A DNA stretch of 64,000 nucleotides. Source: Chitinophaga silvatica (GTDB lineage Bacteria; Bacteroidota; Bacteroidia; Chitinophagales; Chitinophagaceae). The position numbers and the translations under genes are program-made. Location: the NCBI RefSeq assembly GCF_003419895.1, contig NZ_QPMM01000020.1, forward strand, positions 19,653 through 83,652, given 5' to 3'. Shown piece after piece: positions 52,568 to 62,305 of this stretch. Positions within the stretch are counted from its first letter, which is position 1. Each line of letters opens with the position of its first letter. The notes below the pieces were generated by a model. That model searched no databases. It had not been told where the DNA came from and saw only the letters and a list, made by a program, of their open reading frames with translations.

Positions 52568-52780
52568 GTTGCTCGCAAAGGCACAAAGTTTAATATTAAG
52601 GCGCAAAGGATTTTTTATTAAGATAATAAGGATCGAAGCGTATTTTAATTATTATTGGAATTATGTATCCACTAATCTGGAAACCATCCTTAATTCTTAA
52701 TAATATTCGCTCTGATCCTTAAAAATCTTTAAAAAAGTCCTTTGCGCCTTAATATTAAACTTTGTGCCTTTGCGAGCAAC
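52568..52780. repeat. 213-bp inverted-repeat element (MITE-like)
   Basis: Arms at 52568-52617 and 52731-52780 are complementary over 50 bases with one mismatch (left arm begins gttgctcgcaaaggcacaaa). Weaker pairing continues inward to about 78 bases. The centre is AT-rich and non-coding. The last base falls in the stop codon of the MoxR gene. No similarity to the elements at 19243 or 56529. Confidence 0.86.
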
Positions 52781-54276
52781 TACTCTTCTTCGTCTTCGTT
52801 ACTTAAACTGAAGTTCATCATAGTACCTAGCAAGTCACTAAACCGGATTTCATTTTCAACCACTTTTTTACTTATCAATGAATAGGTTGCAAGTCCATGT
52901 AAAACAAACTCCATCAATAACAATGCTTCCTTATTGCTGACTTTCGGGAATCGTTCTTTTACCAATTCCTTCAGGCCGGTTACTTTATTAAGTGTGGTTT
53001 CGTATTGCTTATCACTGATATCCTGTAGCAGTTGAACGTTATTGCCCTGGTCGAACCATTGAATTACAGTTCTGTAAGGATTTTCTGTAGGCATACTTTG
53101 TTTCTTCTTCTTAAACGCATCAGGATTAGGGAAGTAAGTTGTAAACAGGGTACGTATGGCTTTATCAAGCAGATTATGAGCTACTTGCAGTGGGCCTTCC
53201 TGTTCTCCTTCATATACTAATTCTATTTTTCCGGTAATTGCAGGTATAATAGCCTGTAAGTCTGCTATTCTAACCTGGGTTTCTTTTTCTTTATTGATAA
53301 TTGCTCTTCTTTCGCCTGCACTGACAGCATTTTCATATGCCGCAATTGTCAGACGGGCAGAAACACCGCTTTTTTTATCTACATATTCACTATTTCTTGC
53401 CTCAAATGATACTTGTTCTATGAGTCTCTTTACCATATCGGCAATTTGAATTTTGCTTTGCTGATCCTCATGGATATCAGCTTCCTGTTCGGTGATCTGT
53501 AAAGAGTTTTCTATTGTTTTAGGATAATGGGTAATAATCTGGCTTTCTATCCTGTCTTTTAGCGGAGTTACAATAGAACCACGATTCGTATAGTCTTCCG
53601 GGTTAGCAGTAAAAACAAACAGGATATCTAAAGGCATCCGAACTTTAAATCCTCTGATCTGGATATCTCCTTCCTGCAGAATATTGAATAATGAAACCTG
53701 AATTCTCGCTTGAAGATCGGGAAGTTCATTGATTACAAAAATGCTTCTGTTGGAGCGGGGGATGATGCCAAAATGTATTACTCTTTCGTCGGCGAAACTA
53801 AGTTTAAGATTTGCAGCCTTGATAGGGTCGATATCTCCCACCAGGTCGGCCACGGAAACGTCCGGAGTTGCCAGTTTTTCACCGTATCTGGCGCTTTTAT
53901 GTAACCAGGCAATTGGGGTTTTATCGCCCATTGTAGCTACTAAATCGCGGGCAAATCTGCTAAGTGGATTAAATGGATCATCATTTACTTCAGAACCTTC
54001 TACAACAGGAATATATTCATCAAGTAAATCTACCATTTGTCGGGCCATTCTTGTTTTGGCCTGGCCCCTGAGTCCAAGGAATAGTATATTGTGCCTGGAC
54101 AGTAGTGCTCTTTCTGTATCAGGAATTACGGTATCTTCATATCCAATAATGCCTGGGAATGGATTTTCTTTTGATTGTAATTTTTTGATCAGGTTTCTTC
54201 TGATTTCTTCCTTCACTGAAACTGGTTTGTAACCGCTTTTCTTAAGCTCGCCTAAAGTTTTTATGTTCGTATTCAT
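52780..54276 (-). CDS. MoxR/magnesium-chelatase-like AAA+ ATPase
   Basis: 498 residues. Walker A is GLRGQAKTR at residues 68-76; the Walker B region is SIFVINELPDLQ, followed by IQVSLFNILQEGDIQIRGFK and LFVFTANPEDYTNRGSIVTP. These are the ChlI-like traits of AAA+ chaperones that work with VWA proteins. The VWA partner is encoded 16 bp upstream on the same strand. Such pairs help mature or insert metal cofactors into enzymes; the client here is unknown. An acidic tail (NEDEEE) ends the protein. Confidence 0.9.
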   Translation of the reverse strand: MNTNIKTLGELKKSGYKPVSVKEEIRRNLIKKLQSKENPFPGIIGYEDTVIPDTERALLSRHNILFLGLRGQAKTRMARQMVDLLDEYIPVVEGSEVNDDPFNPLSRFARDLVATMGDKTPIAWLHKSARYGEKLATPDVSVADLVGDIDPIKAANLKLSFADERVIHFGIIPRSNRSIFVINELPDLQARIQVSLFNILQEGDIQIRGFKVRMPLDILFVFTANPEDYTNRGSIVTPLKDRIESQIITHYPKTIENSLQITEQEADIHEDQQSKIQIADMVKRLIEQVSFEARNSEYVDKKSGVSARLTIAAYENAVSAGERRAIINKEKETQVRIADLQAIIPAITGKIELVYEGEQEGPLQVAHNLLDKAIRTLFTTYFPNPDAFKKKKQSMPTENPYRTVIQWFDQGNNVQLLQDISDKQYETTLNKVTGLKELVKERFPKVSNKEALLLMEFVLHGLATYSLISKKVVENEIRFSDLLGTMMNFSLSNEDEEE

Positions 54277-54292
54277 CGCTAATTTTTACTGA

Positions 54293-55387
54293 TTAAAAGA
54301 ATTTTCTTTTACCGCTTTCAAAGTCGCGGAATAAGAATTGGCCCAGTTTTTCTGTACCTGAAAAGAAGGCTTTCCCATTATTAGTTTCTGTAAACTCCTG
54401 AACGAATTGTTGCAGCCAGGGGTCTGTTGCCACCATGAAAGTGGTAATAGGAATTTTAAGTTTTTTACATTGAGCAGCCAGATTTAGGGTTCTGTTCAGA
54501 ATTTTTCTGTCAAGCCCAAAGCTGTTTTTATAATATTGAGAACCGATTTTCAAACAGGTGGGTTTTCCGTCGGTGATCATAAAAATCTGTTTATTGGGAT
54601 TGCGTCTTCTTCTGAGCAGATCCATAGCCAGCTCTAAACCGGCAACGGTATTGGTATGGTAAGGACCAACCTGTAGATAGGGGAGATCCTTGATCTCTAT
54701 CTGCCAGGCATCATTTCCGAAAACGATGATGTCGAGCGTATCTTTCGGATACCGGGTGGTAATTAATTCGGCAAGCGCCATTGCTACTTTCTTGGCCGGA
54801 GTGATTCTATCTTCTCCATAGAGGATCATGGAGTGGGAGATATCGATCATTAAGGCGGTAGAAGTTTGAGTTTTGAAATCTGTTTCTCTCACTTCAAGAT
54901 CTTCCTGGCTGATAGAAAAGCTCTCAATTCCGTGATTGATCTGGGCATTTTTAATGGAGGCCGTAATATCCAGCTGATCAACTCCATCGCCGAATTCGAA
55001 TGGGCGGGTTTCGGAGTTCAGTTCATCACCCATACCGGGTTTACGGATATTATGGCTACCGGAAGTAGCTTTTTTAAGTTTTCCGAAGATTTCCTCCAGC
55101 GCACTTTTGCGGATGGTTTGCTCTGTTTTGCCGGTGATTTCGATCTCACCGCTTTCTTCGTTTTCTCGAATATATCCTTTATCTTTTAACTCCTGAATGA
55201 AGTCACCAATCCCGTAATCCTGGTTGGTAAGATTATATTCCTTGTCCAGTTCTGTTAACCACTGTAAAGCCTCAGCAACATCGCCACTAGTGTAGGTAAG
55301 TAGTTGAGTAAACAGATCTAGCAGGCGCTGGAAAGGAGATTCGTTGTTGTCGTCCGGGTTGAACCTGGAAAATTGTATTCCTCTCAT
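54293..55387 (-). CDS. VWA-domain protein, partner of the MoxR ATPase
   Basis: 364 residues. The C-terminal half is a von Willebrand A domain with the metal-binding MIDAS motif DISHS at 182-186, the Thr in HTNTVAGLELAMDLL and the Asp of MITDGKPTC. The N-terminal half is helical and unrecognised. It is the first gene of a two-gene operon with the MoxR ATPase, the usual pairing for this chaperone system. Confidence 0.9.
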   Translation of the reverse strand: MRGIQFSRFNPDDNNESPFQRLLDLFTQLLTYTSGDVAEALQWLTELDKEYNLTNQDYGIGDFIQELKDKGYIRENEESGEIEITGKTEQTIRKSALEEIFGKLKKATSGSHNIRKPGMGDELNSETRPFEFGDGVDQLDITASIKNAQINHGIESFSISQEDLEVRETDFKTQTSTALMIDISHSMILYGEDRITPAKKVAMALAELITTRYPKDTLDIIVFGNDAWQIEIKDLPYLQVGPYHTNTVAGLELAMDLLRRRRNPNKQIFMITDGKPTCLKIGSQYYKNSFGLDRKILNRTLNLAAQCKKLKIPITTFMVATDPWLQQFVQEFTETNNGKAFFSGTEKLGQFLFRDFESGKRKFF

Positions 55388-55526
55388 AGCACGTCTTCTA
55401 TGATAAATTTAAAACATTTAGAGCAGAAAGTAATGTGAACTTTAGCAGGGGTATATAAGAAAAGGGCTATAAAACTTGCATTTTATTCTGAAAGCTAGTA
55501 CTTTCAATCATCAAAAAAATAACAAT

Positions 55527-56372
55527 ATGAAAAAACTGAGAAATGCATTCTTACTGGCTGGCGGCTTGATGTTGGCATTGTTTGCAAAACCTTCGGTTGC
55601 ACAGAGCAGAGCAGATGCATTAGGATGGAAGCTGGGTGCTCAGGCATGGACTTTCAACCATTTCACTTTAGCGGAAGCCCTGGACAAAATGGATAGCTGC
55701 GGAATAATGTACGTAGAAGCATTCCCTGGACAAACAATTGGGGGTGGTATTGAAGGTAAATTCGAATATACCATGTCACCTTCTCAGCAGGAAAAAGTAA
55801 AAGCGCTTTTCAAAAAGAAACATAAAGTGCTGGTCGGATTTGGAGTAGTAGTACCTCAATCTGAAGCTGAATGGCGTACTTTGTTTGATTTTGCAAACAG
55901 AATGGGTATCCAGGTTATTACTTCTGAACCACAACAAGAATATCTTGATCTGATTTCTTCTCTTTGCGACCAATATCAGATTAAATTAGCTATACACGAT
56001 CACCCGAAACCAAGTATGTATTGGAATCCTGATTTAGTGCTGGCTGCTGTTAAAAACAGAAGTAAATTAATGGGAGCATGCGCTGATATTGGCCACTGGG
56101 TTCGTTCTGGTTTAGATCCAATCGAATGTATCAAGAAACTGGACGGTAGAATTAATAGCCTTCACTTTAAAGATCTTAACGATAAATCTCCAGATTCACA
56201 CGATGTAGTTTGGGGTAATGGCGTTTGTCAGATCAGCAAAGTATTGGAAACCCTGAAAAACCAGAAGTTCAAAGGTCTGTTCTCTGCAGAATATGAGCAT
56301 AACTGGGATTTCAATGTTCCTGAAGTTAAAGCCAGTGCAGCTTATTGGAGAACTATCGTTTCCAACCTGTAA
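55527..56372 (+). CDS. Exported sugar phosphate isomerase/epimerase-like TIM barrel
   Basis: 281 residues from ATG 55527, which starts a signal peptide (MKKLRNAFLLAGGLMLALFA); the longer frame from 55476 is unlikely. The AP-endonuclease-2-type barrel is seen in LGAQAWTFNHFTLAEALDKM, IKLAIHDHPKPSMYWNPD, GACADIGHWVRSGLDPIECI and INSLHFKDLND, with the metal-ligand Glu in FSAEYEHNWDF. Secreted members often occur with Gfo/Idh/MocA and DUF1080 genes and act on 3-keto-sugars; here the pair is 3 kb away. It faces away from the MoxR/VWA operon. Confidence 0.88.
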   Translation: MKKLRNAFLLAGGLMLALFAKPSVAQSRADALGWKLGAQAWTFNHFTLAEALDKMDSCGIMYVEAFPGQTIGGGIEGKFEYTMSPSQQEKVKALFKKKHKVLVGFGVVVPQSEAEWRTLFDFANRMGIQVITSEPQQEYLDLISSLCDQYQIKLAIHDHPKPSMYWNPDLVLAAVKNRSKLMGACADIGHWVRSGLDPIECIKKLDGRINSLHFKDLNDKSPDSHDVVWGNGVCQISKVLETLKNQKFKGLFSAEYEHNWDFNVPEVKASAAYWRTIVSNL

Positions 56373-56392
56373 TCACTGTTCTAATATCTTTT

Positions 56393-56429
56393 AAAAGCTC
56401 CATGAATGTAAATTCATGGAGCTTTTTTT
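56393..56429 (+). terminator. Terminator after the TIM-barrel gene
   Basis: A perfect 15-bp stem (aaaagctccatgaat / attcatggagctttt) with a GTAA loop and a further T-run, 21 bases past the stop. Confidence 0.92.
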
Positions 56430-56528
56430 ATGGTAGTTGCTTGAACTTTTATTTTGAATTAATTACTTGTCTTTATTGGACTTCTTTAATCATAGTTTGA
56501 TAGAGGAAATAGTTTTTTGTTGTGTATG

Positions 56529-57351
56529 TGATTGATGAATTTCATTTACCGTATGCTGGGAGGGGGCATTGCTTTTTGTTGCTGTATAAAGGGAAATAAT
56601 CCCTGATTTTAATGTCTTTATGTGAGTGTTGAATTTCCTTTACCGTAGACTGGGCAGGGGTAAACCCTGCCCCTACAGGGCTTCAGCACATTACAGTTTC
56701 AATATTGTAGATTTATTTCTTTAAAGAATTGAAATTTGTAGATTGTCATTTAACATGAAATATATCTTACCAGATGAAAATATAGTTTCGATGAAACCCT
56801 GTAGGGGCAGGGTTTACCCCTGCCCAGTCTACGGTAAATGAAATTTATCAATCATTTAAAGACAATAAAATCGGGGGTTATTCCTCTTACCTTATACCCC
56901 TGCCCAGTCTACGGTAAATGAAATTTATCAATCATTTAAAGACAATAAAATCGGGGGTTATTCCTCTTACCTTATACCCCTGCCCAGTCTACGGTAAATG
57001 AAATTTATCAATCATTTAAAGACAATAAAATCGGGGGTTATTCCTCTTACCTTATACCCCTGCCCAGTCTACGGTAAATGAAATTTATCAATCATTTAAA
57101 GACAATAAAATCGGGGGTTATTCCTCTTACCTTATACCCCTGCCCAGTCTACGGTAAATGAAATTTATCAATCATTTAAAGACAATAAAATCGGGGATTA
57201 TTCCTCTTACCTAATACCCTGCCCAATCTACGGTAAATGAAATTTATCAATCATTAAAGACAATAAAATCGGGGGTTATTCCTCTTACCTAATACCCTGC
57301 CCAGTCTACGGTAAATGAAATTCAACACTCACTTAAAGACAATAAAATCAG
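56529..57351. repeat. Hairpin-ended element, copy 2, with an 80-bp tandem array and matching inverted ends
   Basis: The core (56640-56837) is the same element as at 19243-19440, bounded by inverted repeats of about 43 bases that differ at one position. From 56821 an 80-bp unit is repeated: four exact copies (56821-57140), then 79- and 78-bp variants and a partial seventh. Degenerate inverted copies of the unit lie to the left (56529-56660). The outermost ends, 56603-56658 and 57296-57351, are inverted copies of each other with 3 differences in 56. No reading frame is supported. It fills most of the 1.2-kb gap. Confidence 0.88.
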
Positions 57352-57529
57352 TATCTATTTCTATAAACGTAATAGCGCCTTACCAACAATAACAGAAATC
57401 AATTTTCAATATCCAATTCTCTTTTCATAATAACATCTGGAATACTTCCTGCAACTCAGAAGCTCCGTTATTCCAAAGGACAATCAAACAAAGCAATAGC
57501 CATAACATCAACATAAAAATCAAATAAAA

Positions 57530-57557
57530 AAAGGGCCTCTACGGAGTAGAGACCCTT
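57530..57557 (-). terminator. Terminator of the DUF2723 gene
   Basis: Read on the minus strand, aaagggtctctac / gtagaggcccttt with a 3-base loop and one mismatch, followed by T-rich sequence, about 22 bases past the gene. Confidence 0.86.
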
Positions 57558-57579
57558 TAATATGCTTATTCAGAAATTC

Positions 57580-60500
57580 TTATTTTTTCTTTCCTGAATC
57601 AGGAGCAGAATGTTGGTCGCTGTCTGATTCAACATTGATTAATCCTTCGTTATTACCATTTTTCTTAGCTGCATTTCCGAAGTCTTGCTTCATCTGGTGC
57701 AACCAGGTAATAAACTGTTGAGCATTCTGACCATCGCGTTGTAAGTCGGCAGTCATTCTGTTTGCAGGCAAAGAGCTATAGAAGCGAAGTTGTTGTTCGC
57801 AATCTTTAATCACTTTAGCTGAAATTTCATCTGCTTTCTTAACATCTCCCGCCATATAATAAGCGTAGATGGTTTGTAAAGAGGTGTAGTTATGCATATT
57901 TCCCGGGCTGGTCATTGCATAAGGGAAGTTCTGTTCGAGGATATTTTTATCCATATAGTTCAGAACTTTTAATGCGCTGTCCTTAGGTTTTCCTTCCTGA
58001 GTCATGGCAATCGACAATTTAGTGAATGCCTGACGGAGGTACATAATCATTTTGCGGTTAGGCTCATCGAAGTAAGTACCTGGAGTTTGAGCACCACCAA
58101 ATTCAAATTTATGCATCAGGTTATCATACATAACCGGAACGTTAGCATTAATATCCATTCCTAATGGATCTGGAGCAGATGCTTTAGGCAGAGGTACCAG
58201 GTGATATGCCAAACCATCGGTTTGCAGATAATCGTTAAGACCCAGATCAGAAGGACTGGTAAAGTAGATAGGACGTTTCCAGTTGTTGGTTGCGATAATA
58301 TCTAATAATGCCAGATCATTCTTAAACAGGATATTCTTAGAGATCTTAAATTGAATAGCAGGCAGAATTTTAGCGCTGTCTTTAGCACTTACTACTCCAT
58401 TTTTCAGGATATCTTCCTTATTCACCGGAATGAAAAGCTGGCGGGTAGGGAGGAAGTTTTCGTTTCCATTACCCAGGTTAGCCTGACTGTTAGGGTCATC
58501 GCTACCCATGAAGTCCACAATCTCTTTCAGGTTGAAGTATCTGTCGGCCGGAATGTTTCCTGGATCTAAGAAACGGATATAGTTTCTGTTTTCTCCCTTG
58601 TATTTATCAGGAGTCCAGGACATTGGGATGGCAGGACTTTCATTTACAGCTCTGCGCATTTGATCGATATACCAATCAACGCCCAGGAGGCTAAGGTTGA
58701 TAACGCGAACATCCGGGCGAATGCCTTCAACTTCCTGTGCATACCAGAGAGGGTAGGTATCGTTATCTCCGACAGTGAAGATGATAGCATCTTTCTGGCA
58801 GGATTCGAGGTAATCTTTAGCTACGTCTCTTGCTACTGTTTTGGTAGAACGGTCGTGGTCATCCCATTCCTGGAAGGCCATTAGTACCGGAACTGCCACC
58901 AAACATATAACGGTTGCCAGAATTGGAGTGAAGCTGCCCTTGATTTTCTTTTTCAGGAATGTGTATACAGAGAGTACGCCTAATCCAATCCATACAGCAA
59001 AAGCATAGAATGAACCTACATAAGCATAATCACGTTCTCTCGGTTGGTTACCGGCCTGGTTCAGATATATTACGATAGCAAAACCAGTGAAGAAGAAGAG
59101 CAAGGATACAACGAGGGTATCTTTACGGTGATGATTATATTGGAAGAAGAAGCCCATTAATCCTAGAATAAATGGCAGGAAGAACAGGGTATTATGTGCT
59201 TTATTATCTTTTAAGCTGTCAGGCATGAGACTCTGATCGCCGTAGATAAAGTTATCGATGAATGGAATACCAGAAATCCAGTTACCATCCCTTACGTTAC
59301 CATAACCTTGGGTATCATTCTGTTTCCCTGCAAAGTTCCAGAGGAAGTAGCGGAAATACATAAAGTTGGCCTGGTAGGTAACAAAGAACCTGATATTATC
59401 GATGAAATTAGGTTTTTCACCTTGCTGTAATCCCAGCCAGGTGCGATAGAACTCCGCATGGCCCTGATCGTTGCTGGCATCCCAAACGCGAGGGAAGAGC
59501 ATCATATCAGCCGGATCATAAACAGGTTCCATCTTTTTACCAGAGATTTCATATTTCTTAGCACCACGTGCATAGATGTTACCACCTTCTTTCCAACGGG
59601 TAGGAGAAGCGGTAAATACTTGTCCGTATACCAATGGGAAGTCGCCATATTGTTCGCGGCCCAGGTAACCAACAAGGGAAATAGGGTTATCTACATTGTA
59701 CATATCAACAGATGGGTTTGCGGTAGAACGCACCATTGTAGTGATGTATGTAGAGTATCCCAGGAGCATAAACAGCACAAAAGAGATAGTCAGACGGCTG
59801 AAATGCGTAGTTTTTGCAGGATCCAGCTTTACGCCGAAAGCTTTCAGGAGATAAGGAATTGCAACGAAGAAGGCAGCAAGTATTACCTTAAAAACTATTG
59901 CAATACCGCTTGTATCGTTGAATGCCGGAACTATTATAATGGTAGCAATTACAATAAACGGTGCATAGAAACCGAATTTAGGTTTTCTGTAACCGATGAT
60001 AAGTAATGCAATAATTAAAACAAAGTAGAAGATAAATCCGGAGAAGAATCCGAGGCCAAGGCTATTCACGAAGAATACATCCATATAACCAGAAGCCTTT
60101 ACAGTATCCTGGATCAGGTATTTTTGAACGATACCGGTGATTGCACAACCGATAATAAAAGCCCAGAAAGTACCCCAACCGGTTGGTTTATATCTCCTGA
60201 AGTAGTACACCATTACCATAGCAGGGATGGTGAGGAGGTTCAGCAAGTGAACACCGATAGATAAACCAAGTAAATAACCGATTAATACGATCCAGCGGTC
60301 TGCATAGGGTTCATCCGCTTCATGTTCCCATTTCAGGATAGCCCAGAATACAATGGCAGTAAAGAAAGAAGACATACCATAAACCTCGCCTTCAACAGCA
60401 GAGAACCAGAAGGAATCTGAGAAAGTGTAGGCCAGTGCGCCAACAATACCGGCACCCATGATGACAGTTAATTTCTCTCTGGAAATTTCTTCACCAGGTT

Positions 60501-60813
60501 TTATCATAATACGACGGGCAAAGTGTGTGATAGTCCAGAACAGGAACAGGATAGTGAATCCACTTGCCAGGGCAGTCATCACGTTTACGCCCAACGCAGC
60601 CTCAGAAGGTTTGAGGAACATGGTAAACAATCTTCCGAGCAACACGAATAACGGTGCGCCTGGGGGATGGGGGATCTGAACTTTGTATGCACTTGAAATA
60701 AACTCGCCGCAGTCCCACAAACTACCTGTTGCTTCCATTGTTTTAATGTAAACGAAACAGGCAATAATACAAATGACCCAGCCGACCAGGTTGTTGGTCC
60801 TTTTAAAATTCAT
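57580..60813 (-). CDS. DUF2723 integral membrane protein (GT-C-like)
   Basis: 1077 residues with about 12 membrane segments in the first half, then a soluble C-terminal half. The opening MNFKRTNNLVGWVICIIACF and the catalytic-loop-like TGSLWDCGEFISSAYKVQIP then HPPGAPLFVLLGR are hallmarks of the DUF2723 family, which are assigned to protein O-mannosyltransferase-like GT-C enzymes in Bacteroidota. It may glycosylate exported proteins or envelope glycans. It stands alone behind its own terminator. Confidence 0.93.
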   Translation of the reverse strand: MNFKRTNNLVGWVICIIACFVYIKTMEATGSLWDCGEFISSAYKVQIPHPPGAPLFVLLGRLFTMFLKPSEAALGVNVMTALASGFTILFLFWTITHFARRIMIKPGEEISREKLTVIMGAGIVGALAYTFSDSFWFSAVEGEVYGMSSFFTAIVFWAILKWEHEADEPYADRWIVLIGYLLGLSIGVHLLNLLTIPAMVMVYYFRRYKPTGWGTFWAFIIGCAITGIVQKYLIQDTVKASGYMDVFFVNSLGLGFFSGFIFYFVLIIALLIIGYRKPKFGFYAPFIVIATIIIVPAFNDTSGIAIVFKVILAAFFVAIPYLLKAFGVKLDPAKTTHFSRLTISFVLFMLLGYSTYITTMVRSTANPSVDMYNVDNPISLVGYLGREQYGDFPLVYGQVFTASPTRWKEGGNIYARGAKKYEISGKKMEPVYDPADMMLFPRVWDASNDQGHAEFYRTWLGLQQGEKPNFIDNIRFFVTYQANFMYFRYFLWNFAGKQNDTQGYGNVRDGNWISGIPFIDNFIYGDQSLMPDSLKDNKAHNTLFFLPFILGLMGFFFQYNHHRKDTLVVSLLFFFTGFAIVIYLNQAGNQPRERDYAYVGSFYAFAVWIGLGVLSVYTFLKKKIKGSFTPILATVICLVAVPVLMAFQEWDDHDRSTKTVARDVAKDYLESCQKDAIIFTVGDNDTYPLWYAQEVEGIRPDVRVINLSLLGVDWYIDQMRRAVNESPAIPMSWTPDKYKGENRNYIRFLDPGNIPADRYFNLKEIVDFMGSDDPNSQANLGNGNENFLPTRQLFIPVNKEDILKNGVVSAKDSAKILPAIQFKISKNILFKNDLALLDIIATNNWKRPIYFTSPSDLGLNDYLQTDGLAYHLVPLPKASAPDPLGMDINANVPVMYDNLMHKFEFGGAQTPGTYFDEPNRKMIMYLRQAFTKLSIAMTQEGKPKDSALKVLNYMDKNILEQNFPYAMTSPGNMHNYTSLQTIYAYYMAGDVKKADEISAKVIKDCEQQLRFYSSLPANRMTADLQRDGQNAQQFITWLHQMKQDFGNAAKKNGNNEGLINVESDSDQHSAPDSGKKK

Positions 60814-60986
60814 AAGGTTGTTTTAAGGTCCGACAAAAATATAAAAAACGGCAAATTATGCTAATCTGGCGAACAGTTTTAACTTTTTGTAAATATCTTT
60901 TTCACAGATATTAACTATTTTCTGCGGTATTCGCCACAGTTTTGTGTTTGGGAGATATTAAAAAGCAATTAAAAACTAAGCATTTA

Positions 60987-61280
60987 TCAAAGACTCACCT
61001 GCTTTTTGACGGTCCATGCTGCCGGTTTGGCGTTGAACAGCACTTTTGTGGCTGCCCAGGTTTGGCGGAAAAGGTCTGAATGTCTGTAGTTTTCCAGTGC
61101 TTCTTCGGAGGTCCATTGACTGAAAGTGAACCAGATATTACCTGATGCTTCGTGTTCCCAGAGTTCGAGGTGCAGGCAACCGGGAAAGTTGCGTATAAGG
61201 TGTTGTTGTTGTGCAAAAAGCTCCCGGAATTGGTTTACTTTCTCCGGGTCAAACTCCATTTTTACGATACGGTTGATCAT
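60987..61280 (-). CDS. Antibiotic-biosynthesis-monooxygenase-like (ABM) small protein
   Basis: 97 residues of the ferredoxin-like ABM fold: INRIVKMEFDPEKVNQFREL, FPGCLHLELWEHEASGNIWF and QWTSEEALENYRHSDLFRQT. Members include quinol monooxygenases and haem-degrading enzymes; this one cannot be placed. Its start overlaps the upstream SAM hydrolase gene by four bases (ATGA), so the two are translated together. Confidence 0.86.
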   Translation of the reverse strand: MINRIVKMEFDPEKVNQFRELFAQQQHLIRNFPGCLHLELWEHEASGNIWFTFSQWTSEEALENYRHSDLFRQTWAATKVLFNAKPAAWTVKKQVSL

Positions 61281-62104
61281 TGAAAAATAATTCTGACAGT
61301 TTGGTAGTATGATAGTTGCTGAAACCCGGTAGGCTGGGTGAGTTGCTCTCTTTTAAATCCCTGTAGGCCGAATAGTCCGGCAGCATTTCCTTTATTAATG
61401 GCAATTTCCAGGTAACCGGCAGCATTAAATAATGCCAGTTTGGTGCCTTCCGGAACATCTGCGTAGGTTTCGCTGATCTGGCTGATCACTTCATTGCGGC
61501 GGAAGAGGATCCGAAACCTTCTGTTTTTACATTGCTGTATGAATTGTTGCTTGGTGATATTTACCACCACATTCTCGAAGCTATCTATATGGATAATCTG
61601 TCCTTCAATGAAGTCATCCCCCACCAGGGGCTGAAGATTATGTTTTATTTGTATTTGTTGAGTTAACGGCCCTAATTCGCCCAGCGCTTTACCCTTACTT
61701 AATTCCCGGGCGGCAGTGGCCAGGAGCTGAACAATTGTAAAGGTATTTTTGGGAGCATCGGGTGGTAAAGGGAGTTTAATCACCTTTTCTGGCATTCCAC
61801 CTGCAATCATGGTAAGCAATCCATTATCGGCACAACCGATATATTGGCCATTATGTTCTGCTACCAATACATTATCTGGTCTTTTATCAAAAAGATTGAT
61901 AAGAATAAAATGGAATGTTCCCAATGGGAAATAAGAAATTGCACTTTTACAGATGTAAGTAGCCTGAGGAAGATTGAATGGGCTGATATGGTGAGTAATG
62001 TCCGTAACATGACATTCCGGGCAGATTTGCCAGAGCTGCCCCTTGATGGCACCTACCAGGTAATCCTGCATACCTATGTCTGATGTTAATGTTATAATGG
62101 ACAT
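61277..62104 (-). CDS. SAM hydroxide adenosyltransferase (DUF62)
   Basis: 275 residues. The family hydrolyses S-adenosylmethionine to adenosine and methionine using hydroxide. Motifs seen: ITLTSDIGMQDYLVGAIKGQ, VTDITHHISPFNLPQATYIC, YIGCADNGLLTMIAGG and, in the C-terminal domain, GQIIHIDSFENVVVNITKQQ. The halogenases of this superfamily need a different active-site loop that is not evident, so the hydrolase is the better call. It overlaps the ABM gene by four bases. Confidence 0.9.
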   Translation of the reverse strand: MSIITLTSDIGMQDYLVGAIKGQLWQICPECHVTDITHHISPFNLPQATYICKSAISYFPLGTFHFILINLFDKRPDNVLVAEHNGQYIGCADNGLLTMIAGGMPEKVIKLPLPPDAPKNTFTIVQLLATAARELSKGKALGELGPLTQQIQIKHNLQPLVGDDFIEGQIIHIDSFENVVVNITKQQFIQQCKNRRFRILFRRNEVISQISETYADVPEGTKLALFNAAGYLEIAINKGNAAGLFGLQGFKREQLTQPTGFQQLSYYQTVRIIFQ

Positions 62105-62305
62105 GCCAGAAAATCTAAATACTCAGAATTCAAACCTTTTCACATTTTACATAGCAAGCTATTGGGCGCTACCAACCAAAAAAGATGCCATGGGGGTTAA
62201 TTCAATCAATCTCCCTGCAAATAACGTCAAAATTCCAAAGCAGTGCATTTTTTCAATAAGTATTTTTTTGCCTAACGTTAACGGCTAAATATAACAAATC
62301 AGCTT

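Noticed and set aside
56821..57351. CRISPR array
   Set aside because: The 80-bp units are direct head-to-tail copies with no unique spacers between repeats and no cas genes nearby; it is a tandem repeat.
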